Made by a program: the position numbers and the translations under genes. A model generated the notes under the pieces. That model had not been told where the DNA came from and ran no database searches. It saw nothing but the letters and a program-made list of their open reading frames with translations. Of a DNA stretch of 64,000 bases, positions 21,168 to 32,253 are shown one piece after another (positions within the stretch are counted from its first letter, which is position 1; each line of letters starts with the position of its first letter). Source of the DNA: Pleurotus ostreatus/Saccharomyces cerevisiae fusant (Eukaryota; Opisthokonta); contig JAMQCK010000085.1 of assembly GCA_024196135.1 (NCBI GenBank), forward strand, positions 19,327 through 83,326. Direction: 5' to 3'.

Positions 21168-21653
21168 ATGCAGCGAGGAACTGGACAACGCTATCCACCC
21201 CGCACGCTCATGCATGCCTCGGGCAGCATGTCTTTCCTGGGTCGCCGACCATACAGAAGATGTGTCTTCTTCGTTGGGATTATGGCCATCCCCCTCTTCC
21301 CTCAATTTCACCTATGCACCGCGCAGTTCGTATCCGACCAACAGGGGCGCGTCCTTGTGCGCTTTCACTCCAACTACATCATAATCCGGAATGGCGTTGT
21401 GCGGACGGCGTTCAATGTCAACGTTCCGCTTGCCGTTCCGCCTCCTCAGAATGCTTTTCGCATCGAGTCACAGAACGCTGCAGGCATGTGGACTCCTGCG
21501 GCCTTCAACGTCAACCTTCGGGCCTACATCATGCTTTGGGGGTCGGACTTTCGAATCATCATAGGGCAGCGCCTCTGGGAGCTTTGGCGGCCACAGCTTC
21601 AGATGTCTCGCCAGGCCTTCGGCCCCGGTAATCACAACGAGCCTTACCCTTGA
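21168..21653 (+). CDS. Hypothetical protein, 161 aa
   Basis: A single uninterrupted frame with a TATA-like box about 55 bp upstream. A hydrophobic stretch (CVFFVGIMAIPLFPQFHL, about residues 32-49) could be an internal membrane segment or a signal anchor. If the start were the Met at 21233 (MSFLGRR) it would look more like a signal peptide. The peptide AFNVN occurs twice (FNVNVPLAV and FNVNLRAYI), suggesting an internal duplication. No recognised domain. Confidence 0.4.
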   Translation: MQRGTGQRYPPRTLMHASGSMSFLGRRPYRRCVFFVGIMAIPLFPQFHLCTAQFVSDQQGRVLVRFHSNYIIIRNGVVRTAFNVNVPLAVPPPQNAFRIESQNAAGMWTPAAFNVNLRAYIMLWGSDFRIIIGQRLWELWRPQLQMSRQAFGPGNHNEPYP

Positions 21654-22899
21654 CGGAAACTGCACACAGTACGTTGGGAGTTTGTCTCATGCTTTGATAT
21701 TGTCAGCTGACTTTGATCAGGCATAGCAACTTACGAACGGTGTTCCGCAAACCTGGACGGAATCGTGTCTACATGCCTTGATAGCATGCCTCTGTAGTGC
21801 GGCTTCGTTACCTTTATCGTAGAACAGTGTTTTTCAAGCTCTATAAAAATGACTGTGGCAAGGAAGGCGACGTCCGTGACTGTTCTCCCAGAATAGAAGT
21901 TCAACCATTGAATCTTCGGCACCGACTATTGATTGCCGCCCTCGTGGCTGTCCGGGGCACGTGCAGCGGAGCTTGCTCTCGACATCCATTGTTCTTGCAT
22001 TGTTCTCTACTATTAGCCGAGATGTCTTCACGCCCAAGTCGCCGAAATGATACGAAATTCATCCGATGGGCGCCTCTTCGGAAGCGCGCACGACAAAGGA
22101 GCGCTATGTCCGTGTCAATCCGCGTCATATATAGTGGTAGCGAGCCAGGGTAACTTGGTGTTTGCCTGCCTTACGTGGATACAGGCGACTTGCTCATGGT
22201 ATGAAGGTGCGCTTTCGGCCCTGTTGCCGTCTCGAGCGTCATCTCGGCAAGGAGCTTGCTGGACAAACACGGAGGCCACGGAATGCTTTGGCGGCTGCGT
22301 TCGGGGATAGATCCTATCGCGCTGATGTTGGTTTGTCCTGTGCCTACGCTACATATCATAGAACCTCTTGAAGGTGCATCGAACGAGAGTTTTCCCACCT
22401 TGCAACCCCTCGTCATCCAGGTACAGCTCCCTTGTCTGCCACGAACAACCGGACATGCAGACTCGGGAAGGCTAAAGCTGCTCGTGTGGCCGCGGACGAC
22501 TTGCCCTCCTTCGATCGACAGATGCTGCGCTCCGGCGGCAACGTTCTCGTCGGTATGTGCCCTAGATTTGACTTGCCCTGCTGATCAACCTCAGAGGCCG
22601 CTTCGCCGTACGTGCCGTGCCACTGACGTGTAAATGTTCATGTAGTTTGTCTGTCGCGATACCTTAGTTCTTACATTGCTATTTCTCAAGTCAACTCTAT
22701 CCAACGAATTCCTTTCCTCCGAAGACCCCGCTCATCGCTGGCGCCGCACTGGCAGTCCTGAGGTGGCATGTTGAAGTTGAAGTTCGACTTTTGAGGCGCC
22801 GGCCCGATCCTCCGTCGGCGCCGATCGATAGCCTCGGACCCCGCGGCACCTGCTTTTTTCCTCCATCCCCGCAGGCTGCATCCCCCTCATCACTTCATC
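21654..22899. other. 1.2-kb stretch without a supported gene
   Basis: Only overlapping short frames occur on both strands. The right end must contain the UTP14 promoter and 5' UTR. No repeat or RNA gene is seen. Confidence 0.4.
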
Positions 22900-25800
22900 A
22901 TGGCTCGTAGCGCGCACCGCTTCAACAAGCCGAAGTCCTCGCGATCTGCGGTACCGCAGAAGCAGGCCAACAAAAATGCAAACGCTGTCGGCTACGCCAA
23001 GCGCCAGGCCCTCCGTTCGAAGCGCAAGTCTCGCGACGACGACGTATACGAATATGCCCCGGAGAAGAAGGGGGAACGCCGCGCAAAGATTAAGATGGAC
23101 TTTGACCCTGAGGAAATTATGGACGTGGGAGGTGCGGAGGAGAGGGAGGAGCTGCGCGCGCGTCTGATCGGGGAGAACTCTGATGAGGAGGGCGGTGTGG
23201 ACAGCGAGGACGACGAGGAGATTGAGAGTGACGACGCGTTCGACGAGGACGACGATGACCGGTTCGCGGGCTTCTTCACGAGGAAGACGAAGAAGGTGCG
23301 TGGTATGCATGGTGTATGCCGAGCGTTGAGGCTAATGCATCCCTTAGGCAAAGAAACCGGGGAAGCAAGTCGAGGTCGATCTGAATGAAGACTCTGACGG
23401 AGGGGAGGGATCAAAGCTTGAGGGAAACAACGATAGCGAAGAAGAGGGCGAGGAAGAGGAGGGAGACCCCGATGAGTTTTACGACATGCTCGACGTCCTG
23501 GACGGTGTCGCGAAGATCGAGTCCGGGAGCGACGACGAAGACGAGACGCCCGCTCAGGACGATGCCCTCATGAAGTCGGCTCCACCCCAGTCCGCCTTCG
23601 AGAGCGAGGACGATCAGGAGGAAGACGAGGACGACGGAAAGTCTGGCGCTGACGAGGATGAAGAATCCGTCGATGACTTCGCCCCCTCTGACATGGACGA
23701 GGACGCCCCCGAGGGCATGGAAGACCTCGCGAACTTCGTCTCTACCCTCGATACCTCATCCGGCACCAAGCGCAAGCCCGACGCCAACGATGATTCCGCC
23801 CTCCCCACCCGCCCCGCCAAGCGGCGCGTCCTGCCCGAGCAGACCGAGGCAGGTCCTGAGAATGAGTTCCGCGCTGCTACTACAGGTGCGCTCACTCGTA
23901 TGCATTATGTATGCGGCTAGCTGACGGCGCATATAGGCAGCAAAATTGGCCTCGATGATCTCCTTGCCCCACTCGCATCTGAGTCCACCTCAACCCTCCA
24001 ATCTCTCAAGCAAGCTGCGAAGGCGCTGCGCCCCTCAGTCTCATCATCGAAGCGTAAAGCGCAGACACTCTCCGCACCCCTCGCCCAGCGAGCACAAGAA
24101 CGTCTTGACCGCGAGGCCGCCTATGAGCAGACGAAGGAGGAAGTGGACAAATGGACGGACACCATGAAGCGGATACGGCAGGTGCGTGCTGCTACTCATT
24201 GTACGGTGTCCGCATGCTGACTATATGCGCTTCGTAGGCGGACCACCTCAGCTTCCCATTGCAGCGACCCACGCGAGATGGAGAGAGTAGCTTGGTAGCC
24301 AAATTCAAGGTGAGTTCTGCGCTGGTCCATACCCGCATACATACTGACTTCACGTTCAGCCTACAACTGCACTAGAAACATCTGTCGATCGCCTACTCAA
24401 GACTGCTGCCCTGCGCGAGTCCGACCTCGAGCGGACGGAAGACGCGATGCTCGAGGGCCAGTCCGAGCTGACCCTCGAAGAGGTCGCCGAACGCCGTGCG
24501 GAACTCCGCAAGATGCGTGAGCTCATGACTCGTGCCGAGCTCAAAGCCCGCCGCGCGAACAAGATCAAGAGCAAGGCCTACCGCAAGCTCCAGCGGCGCG
24601 CTAAGGACAAGCTTGCCGCCGCGGACTCGGATGCCGAGATGGACGAGGAGGACCCCGAGGGGCAGGCACGTCGCGACCTCGAGCGTGCCCGCGAACGCGC
24701 GACGCTGCGCCACAAGCACACGGGCAAGTGGGCACGGGCGCAGAAGGGCAAGCACGATGACAACTCGCGTGTGGCGATGGAGGAGATGCTGGATCGTGGC
24801 GAGCGGTTGAGGCGGCGGATCGAGGGGAAGGACTCGGATGACGATGAGTCCAACTCTGACGAGGACGAGGACGGGGAGGGGGGCGAGGTGGACCCCGAAG
24901 CTATCAAGCGCCACGCGTTCGACGAGCTCGCAGGACTCGACGCGAAGGGGAAGGAAGCGGAGGAGGGACAGAGCAAGGGCGCACGCGCGGTCTTTGAGAT
25001 GAAGTTTATGAAGGAGGCGATGGCACGGAAGGATGCGGAGGCGGCGCGCGTCGTAGACGACTACGTGCGCGAGCTCGGCGGCGCGGCCAGCGGTAGCGAA
25101 GACGGAGAACAGGGTGACGCCGGTCAGGACGACGCCAGCGGTGTCGTTTCCCTTCGGCAAGGTGGTCGCTTGACCTTCCGCCCGGGTGTCGCTGCATCCG
25201 ACGCATCTAGCGTCACTCTGAAGTCGACCGACTTTGTCTCACCCGTTGAGGAGGGTCCTTCTCGGTTCAGCGCGGACGTTACAGACGAAAATCCCTGGCT
25301 CGCTCCGCGCGAGACGGCAGCGAAGGCGGCGCGCAAGAAGAACGAGGTGGTGGTGAGCAAGGACAGCAAAGCGCTGGACAAGTCGCGTGCGAAGATGGAG
25401 AAGCGGGCGAAGAAGCGTCAGGCGGAGAAGGAGAAGGCAGCGGACGAGGCGGTGGTGGAGATTGATGTGACGAAGGTGCTGACGAGGTCGACGGAGGGGA
25501 AGGAGAAGAAGGGGAAGAAGGGCGAGAAGGAGGGTTTCAAGGAGGAGGCAACTGCACCTGCAGCGACCAGCGCGTTTGACTCCGAGGACGACTCCGAGGA
25601 CGAGGTTGAGCTGCAGGAGCAGGCGCTGCTCAAGAAGGGCAAGAAGAACAAGGCTCCGACTGCCTTCACTCAACGCGACCTCGTCGCGAAAGCCTTCGCC
25701 GGCGACAATGTCGTCCAGGTGAGCTCATCCTCTTCGACTAATCTCGCCCATACTCACATCTACCCCAGCAATTCGAAGAAGCCAAGCAGGCCGAGGTCAA

Positions 25801-26216
25801 CGCCGACGCCCCTAAAGAGATCGACACCACCCTCCCCGGCTGGGGCTCCTGGGGCGGCGCCGGCCTCAAGAAGCGCACAAAGCCCAAGTTCGTGAAGCAG
25901 ATCCCCGGCGTCGCCCCCGCCGCGCGCGCCGACGCGGGGAAGAAGCACCTCATCGTGAGCGAGCGGAAGGACAAGAAGGCGGCGAAGTACCTCGTCCGGG
26001 ACCTGCCGTACCCGTACACGAGCGCGGCGCAGTATGAGCGGAGCATGGAGCGGCCACTCGGCGCGGAGTGGAATACGAGGGTGGGCTTCCAGCGGGCGAC
26101 GCTGCCGAAGGTGGTCAAGAAGGTACGTGGTCTGTATTGGGCGACTTCGGAGCTGTGGCTGACGGGCGATATAGATGGGCACGGTTATCGACCCGTTGGA
26201 AAAGCTGCATTCTTGA
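22900..26216 (+). CDS. UTP14: UTP14, small-subunit processome component
   Basis: Seven exons: 22900-23295, 23348-23885, 23937-24181, 24238-24309, 24360-25718, 25769-26122 and 26175-26216 (1001 aa). The N-terminal third is highly acidic (long Asp/Glu runs), as in UTP14 of other eukaryotes. The middle has KRRAKIK-type basic patches and LDDLLAPL. The Utp14 core includes ELRKMRELMTRAELKARR and KIKSKAYRKLQR. The C-terminal signature LPGWGSWGG...LIVSERKDKKAAKYLV, DLPYPYTSAAQYERS, LPKVVKK and GTVIDPLEKLH is diagnostic. It acts in the nucleolus in the SSU processome, where UTP14 is known to bind pre-rRNA and stimulate the helicase Dhr1 during 18S maturation. The length is normal and no defect is seen. 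Confidence 0.95.
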
Positions 26217-26537
26217 GGGCTCGCTCGAATCTTCCGCATCACTCGTATCTAACTTATGCGCTGGTTGTGCAATATATGTATCTCAAGATGCATGCGATAA
26301 TATATTATCCAGCCGCTGCTGGCACGGGCAACATCAAGTACGCTGCGAGAAAATAACGCGGTCATAGCTCTGGCAGTGACCTCTATTGACTGCTCCGTCC
26401 GGAACGGATCTGTCAATGGCAGGGCGGCCAGCGCCCTCTGCATAGGCGAACATAAAGTACGAGTGACGATACTCGATTACGGCCTCGATCAAAGTGGTCG
26501 CTGCCGGAGACATCCATCCTGCTCATGAGCGCCTGCA

Positions 26538-27437
26538 TCAAACTGCCGGGGCCATGTCAGTGGGTAGATGCAGGGCGAACTCGACCAGCGTACCTCTCCC
26601 GTGACCGCCCTGTTCGAGGAACGCTGTCATTCGGGACACGATCACGTCAAGAGCTGAAAGCCATTTCTTCATCTCGGCGTCCAGCTTGTCGATGTCGCCG
26701 CCTTGAGAGATGCGGTGATAGAAGTCGTGCCGGTGGGGTACCGCGCGGATGGCGACCTAGGCAGTTGTCAACAGATATCCAGAAGCTTGATGAATAGACA
26801 GCACGAACAGAAACAGCAGAGCGGATGATAAAGTTGTGGTGCTTTCGTAGTACTACATCGTAGGAGCGCTTGAAGCATACGTGCAGCTCGGACGACCGGT
26901 CGTTCTGCATGTTTTGTAGGGCGCGACAGGTAAAGGCGAGTCCTCTGATAATATTTGAATCCTTTCTGCTGCCTGAGAGCTCTCGAATGACTGGCTTACC
27001 GAATCAGTCTGACGAGGCATTGAGTGCCATACCGGTCATGTCCTTGTGATTCGTGGGTGACCAACGCTTCCAATGTCGCGGAGTTTTCTGAGGCGCTTTG
27101 GTAGCGGCCTCGAACACCCTTTTCAATCCATGTCAGACACGACAGGGTTCATCGAAGGATACTTACACTTATGTTGGACCGCAGGTCGTTCTGAACGAAG
27201 CCGAAGACACCTGTTCCGAGGAGATCTGGAGTACAGTCATGTTAAGCATGTGGTTCACCATTGCGGGTGTATTCTTACCGAACATGTTGACGAATCCATC
27301 CGACGCCTCGAGGAACTCGACAGTCACGACGCCGTCCTCATACGGTACATCTGCGAATGACTACAGATTCACTGAGATCGGAGTCTTCGCCTGGTCTTTC
27401 GTCCCCATACCTTGACAGTCTCAAAGTACGGAGCCAT
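26538..27437 (-). CDS. Glycolipid transfer protein, HET-C2 family
   Basis: Six exons (high to low): 27411-27437, 27279-27360, 27167-27225, 27000-27118, 26809-26944 and 26538-26756 (213 aa, in frame). It starts MAPYFETVK like HET-C2 proteins. It then has FLEASDGFVNMFDLLG, VFGFVQNDLRSNI (the Asp and Asn of the sugar-binding D-x3-N pair), LVRLIRGLAFTCRALQ, RKHHNFII (with the conserved His) and a C-terminal KKWLSALDVIVSRMTAFLE. GLTP-fold proteins move glycosphingolipids between membranes in the cytosol. The Trp that stacks on the sugar in most members (LLWL-RGL) appears as Arg (CLVRLIRGL), which would weaken glycolipid binding if the exon join is right. A final 50-nt intron is possible and would shorten the tail to GGHGRV. 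Confidence 0.85.
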
Positions 27438-28824
27438 AGTTTCCAGCGCTATGTGGTGGTGGTAGCAGGAGAAGCAGTCAACATGCTCGAAGCTCGAGTT
27501 CGCCTCGTGGTGCAATGTAAAGTGGCGTGAGAAAAAACCTTCCAGAAATCCGTTGATCTCAACTAGCACGTGCCGGCGTCACAACTTGTCCTGAACGTCC
27601 GCCATGTCGTGGAAATGCAGGCTTCTCCAGAGAACAAGTCCTTTCTGTGTACCGTAACCCGAGCATATGCCAGTCAACTCGATGCATGACCAACAATGCT
27701 GCGGCTCTGGTGAACATCGTCAGCACAATTGACTCCCTCAGGCCATGGCTGATCGCTGGGAAGACGAAGATGTATTGGTGCGAGGTACTGGATAGTGGTA
27801 CCTGCTACCCACGTCTAAGCATAGGTCCGATGCGCTGACGCATCAAACCCTCAACCTCCGCGAAACCTTGGCGGCCTTCATCGGACCGCTCGATGAGCGT
27901 TCGGCCTCATAGCTGCTGCGTAACTGTGTTATAGATTCGATCCCGCCATGGTGGTTGTCTCCTGGTTGACATTTGAATCGTCTCACGGCGGAATCTTGAC
28001 GGTGCCGATGCCGTATACTAGTAAGTCACCCGTATACATCGTTGTATTCTCCACTGACAGAGGCGGGGCAGGTTCGCCGCGACCGGTACCGTATCCTTCG
28101 CAGAGAGAGCGGTAGCAGTAGCTGCCATATAACACAGTCTAGCCGATCAAACCTCATGCGCACGGAGCGCAAAGTCGAGCAAACCGTATCTGCAGGAACA
28201 AACTCTCTCGCTACGAGGCTTCGTCCGTCCAAGCCCGTGTGCAGAAGGCATTTCTATCACGTCTGAAAAGGATTAGGTACGTCCTCCAATATCTTTACGC
28301 TGCCATCGACGGCGCGGCCGCCGCTGCTGAATATAAGGCCTTCTCGTCCACCCCATTCCAACGAGTTAACCCCGTTCATGCCCAAACCGTATTGATGAAG
28401 TTCTGAATTGGCATATCGCAGGCTCCCTGATACCCAGCGCCTACCAACACTCTCGTAACGCCATGCGGGATGGCTGCGAAGAACCTGTACATGCGCTCAG
28501 GCAGGTACCCTTCTATACACCGTTCCCCGTGTTTCCCATGCGCTTCAGTCCGTCCATTGAGATGTGACGTTCGGCGTGCGGGGGTTAGGGATCTTTGCGA
28601 TAGCTAGGCGTCTCCGACATCACATGCGGCACTCGTCCTCTTGGCATACAAATGCCGGCGCTGCTGTTTGTCCTCAAAAGGGATAGTCCGGCGAAGTCAG
28701 GGACACCGTCGACGCATCAACATGAAGTTTCTCAATGAACACCAGGATGGCGGGATCATCGGACCTGTCGCGGTATAAGAGGAAGGAATGCGCAGTGCGC
28801 GGTAGCTTTACCGCAGACTGGGAC
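27438..28824. other. 1.4-kb region with degenerate minus-strand coding remnants
   Basis: No intact gene. On minus, fragments such as RFFAAIPHGVTRVLVGAGY (about 28500-28430) and GVPDFAGLSLL (about 28710-28680) look protein-like but are interrupted by stops and frameshifts. They may be a decayed gene whose family I cannot name. The right end must contain the promoter of the regulator at 28825. Confidence 0.35.
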
Positions 28825-31800
28825 ATGGCTGCGAGCACTCGTCAAGTGCGCAAGGCGCGTAGGTCATCCAAGAAGGACCTTGACTTTACCGGGTCGCTGA
28901 CGCGGGAACTCGACTCCAAGCGTAGCAAAGGTGAGCATACCCTACACCTCACTCAGCTCGAACTGACCTATCGACCAGGCGAGATTAGCTGCGCCGAATG
29001 CAGACGGTGAGCTCAGACTCTGGGGCATACTCCTCTCGACTGATCCACCTCTTAGATTGAAGATCAAGTGCTCGAAGACAGTGAGTCTCCGAGAATTTTG
29101 TCTGTTCGTTAACGCTGACGTCCTTAGGTTCCTTGCCATGCATGCGTAGTGAGTAGTATCGCCATATAATCCCCTTCATTTTGCTGACTATGTTCAGCGA
29201 CGTGGATGCGCACCTCTATGTCCCAATGGATCGTTGGCCACTGGCCAGGGCACGAGATTCGTGTTCGAGGCGACTGAGCATCTACACCAGCACGTCGCTC
29301 AGCTGAAGCGACGAATACAATCGCTCGAACAGGCGTTGGCGTCTCTACAGCAAGAGCGGTCGTCCGACCCTCACCCTCTCCTCGCCGAAGCTACCGACAT
29401 CGACTGCGGAGATGCAGACGCCGGCGATCCATCACCAGACCTCGCCGATATGGAGGACCTCCGCGACGAAGAAGCATTACCTATGGACCTCGTCGGTACG
29501 CTTGTCGTCGCGGACGAGGGTGTCACTCGGTTTTACGGACCAACAGGCGGCTCAGAGGTAAACGCCCCCGCACTTCGTCTCAGCTTCGAGTTGACTTTTC
29601 ATCAGAGCTTGTTGATGCTGCGCGCGGCATCTGTGGGTGGGGAGACGCTTTTCGCGCCCTCAGTATCGCCCTTGTCGTTTTCCTCGCCTATCGACTCCAC
29701 ATCTCTCCCGTCATCGCCTGCCACGTCCCTCATCTCCGCCTCGACGCTCAACGAATGGTCGACATCCTGTCTTGCTGGCTTCCCTCTCCCTTCATTGAGC
29801 GCTGCCTTTGGCGATCCTCTGTCGCACCTACCTTCCGCCGATGAAGCTATGGCGCTGGTGGAGATCTACTTCAGCACGGCCGGGTGGCTTTTAGGAGCAA
29901 TCACCCGGGAGCAGATCGAAGACGACATGCTTCCCGCCGTTTATGGCCTCCAATCCAGCTGTTCATTCGACGATGGGACGTCCTCCGAAGACATCGATCA
30001 CCGAAGCCCTCACGCAATTGCTGTTCTCTTCGCCATTTTCGCTGTTGCCTCGGCGGTCAAGAACGCGAGCGCTTCTGGGTCGTCGCCCTCACCGAGCGGG
30101 CTGCGCACATACGCGGAGATGAACGGCGCGCGCCGCTATCATGAGCTAGCGCATGCATGTCTGTCCCTACGGCCGGTGTTGCAGAGAACGAGCGTCTTCA
30201 CCGTACAGACGCTCTACCTCATGAGTGTGTATGATGGGATCGCAGGTGGATGCGAGGACCTCTTCAAGGACAGCCCCGAAGGTTTCTCAGCAGTAGAGTT
30301 GGGCCGAAATCTTCTGTCTCTGGCGGTGCACCTAAGCCTCACGGTGAGCCTATCACGATTCACTCAGATCAGTACAATATCTAACAACGCAACGAACAGA
30401 TCGGCCTTCGTGAGCACAGCATCCGCTCGAACACGAAGGCGTAGACTGAAGCGACCTTTCAGATCGCAACGCCCGGCGATGGGCTATTCCTGCAAAGGAT
30501 GTCCGCAGGCGCGAGATCTTATTTTGGCATCTCTTCACGGCAGACGTCTGGCAGGTCAGTATGGTACCCTCCGTCAGAACCCATCCTCAAATAGTTGTTG
30601 CAGAGCCTTCATACTGGTCGCCCGCCGCTCTGTTCGCTCCTATACGTCGACTGCAACATGCCGGAATACGCCGACCCCAACCAACATGCTTGTGAGTCTT
30701 ACGATGAATTTTATATGAAGGACGCTGACATCCCCCGCGTCATCTAGCTGCGCGCTGGCACTTCACATTCGCGGCTGAGTGTGTCTCTGAGGTCGTGGCA
30801 GCGACTGTGACAGCGGCGGTGCCCTCGTTCGCCACTATCATGGCTCTTGATCGCAAAGTCCGCGACTTTCCTTCACCTAATTGCGATGCATCGAGGCCAT
30901 CTACGACCTCTAATTATCAGGAGACAGGTAAAAAGACCTATTGAACATCGATCCCGTTTGCTAACTATCTATCTCCCTAGTCCTTCTTTATCTCCACCGC
31001 TCATTCTTCGCTCGCGCCACCGTCCTGCACCCTGACAATCCGCTTCGATCGCCATATTCGCACTCATTTCTTACGGTATGCCGTGCATCATCTGCTATCC
31101 TCAAGTCCGTCAAGGAGCAATTCATCGCCTCGTCTCCATCAACCGTCGGTCAATGGTCGATGTGGACAGACGCATTCGCGGCAGCTGTGAGTATGACCAC
31201 GATTGATTGCCGGGTGACGTTCATCTCTTGCCAGGTCGTGCATGCCACTGTCGTGATTCATGCGCCCTTCTCGCCGATTGTAACGACCTCCAAGGAGGAA
31301 CTAGAGCAGGCGTGCGTCTTGTTCGCGAGAGCGGCGCCTTCAAGCGCTCGCGCGTCACAGGCACTGGTGCGTTTTCTTGACCTGTATATGTCGCCACCAT
31401 CTGACTGTCGGGCCTACATCAGCTAGTGCTCAAGAGCCTCGCCGCCAAAGCCGACGCGATACATTCGCAAGTGTACGGTGATGATAGGACGGGCGACGAG
31501 GCCATTGAGGGCGACGCCGCTCAGGACGCCCATCACCTCGACGAACTCTTCATATTCGCTGGATGCGCGCACTTCCACTCATTCCGAACACAGCCAATTC
31601 GGTCTCCTGTGATGTCGGACACAGCAGCCATATCAGCGAGCGGCGAAGGCGAATCACCCGTCCCGAGGGACGTCGTTATGTCAGGGGCCGGGCGCACTTA
31701 CGGTCAGCTGGCGCTGAACGTGTCGGCGCTTTCGCCCTCCGAGCACTCGTTCCCGCTCAGCCAACAGCCGCCGCTCTATGCTACGCCTGCCCCGCAGCCC

Positions 31801-32253
31801 GCACAACCTCCGAGTTGCCATGCGCTGTGGACCCAGGAAGCTGGAGACCGCGCTTACTTCTCCAGGGCCGCGGGCATGCCTAATCCGACCGCGACCGCTT
31901 GGCCAGGAGTGAGCGCGGCGGCCGTGCCCTTCTCGTACCCACCGCCGGAATATACTTCAACTGACGAGGGACAATATGCCCCTACGCAGCCATCGTTCAT
32001 TGCTGCCGAGACGATATGCGACCTCACGCCTTTCGATTACAGCTTTGCTGCGCCGACGGCGTCCATGTCTGCTTACTCGTCTCTCTCCCCAGGTGCCTCG
32101 CATTCGATGTACACGCAGCAGGAACATCTTATGCGCCACTCACACCTGCAGGACTTCTCTCTTATCGTTTCTCCGTCTCTAAAGCTAGCGCCAGGAGATG
32201 CGGCAGGCCGCAGTTCTCAGCTCCAGTCCCAGTGGGAAGATGTACTCGTGTAA
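28825..32253 (+). CDS. Zn(II)2Cys6 transcription factor with fungal_trans domain
   Basis: Twelve exons: 28825-28930, 28979-29006, 29056-29080, 29128-29148, 29198-30343, 30400-30409 (10 nt), 30463-30554, 30604-30691, 30748-30927, 30981-31186, 31235-31366 and 31423-32253 (954 aa; total exactly divisible by 3). The binuclear cluster is spread over five exons: C40, C43, C50, C56, C59 and C67 within CAECRRLKIKCSKTVPC and the following exon. A coiled coil (VAQLKRRIQSLEQALASL) follows, then the fungal-specific domain with IGLHRNARRW...LFWHLFTADVW, LHTGRPP and MALDRKVRDFP. The C-terminus is Pro/Ser-rich. An upstream in-frame ATG at 28735 is possible. Inferred nuclear DNA-binding regulator; targets unknown. 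Confidence 0.88.

Noticed and set aside
24393..25160. Minus-strand ORF of 255 aa within UTP14
   Set aside because: Antisense shadow of a Lys/Glu-rich coding exon (reads as Leu/Val/Arg-rich); no independent evidence.
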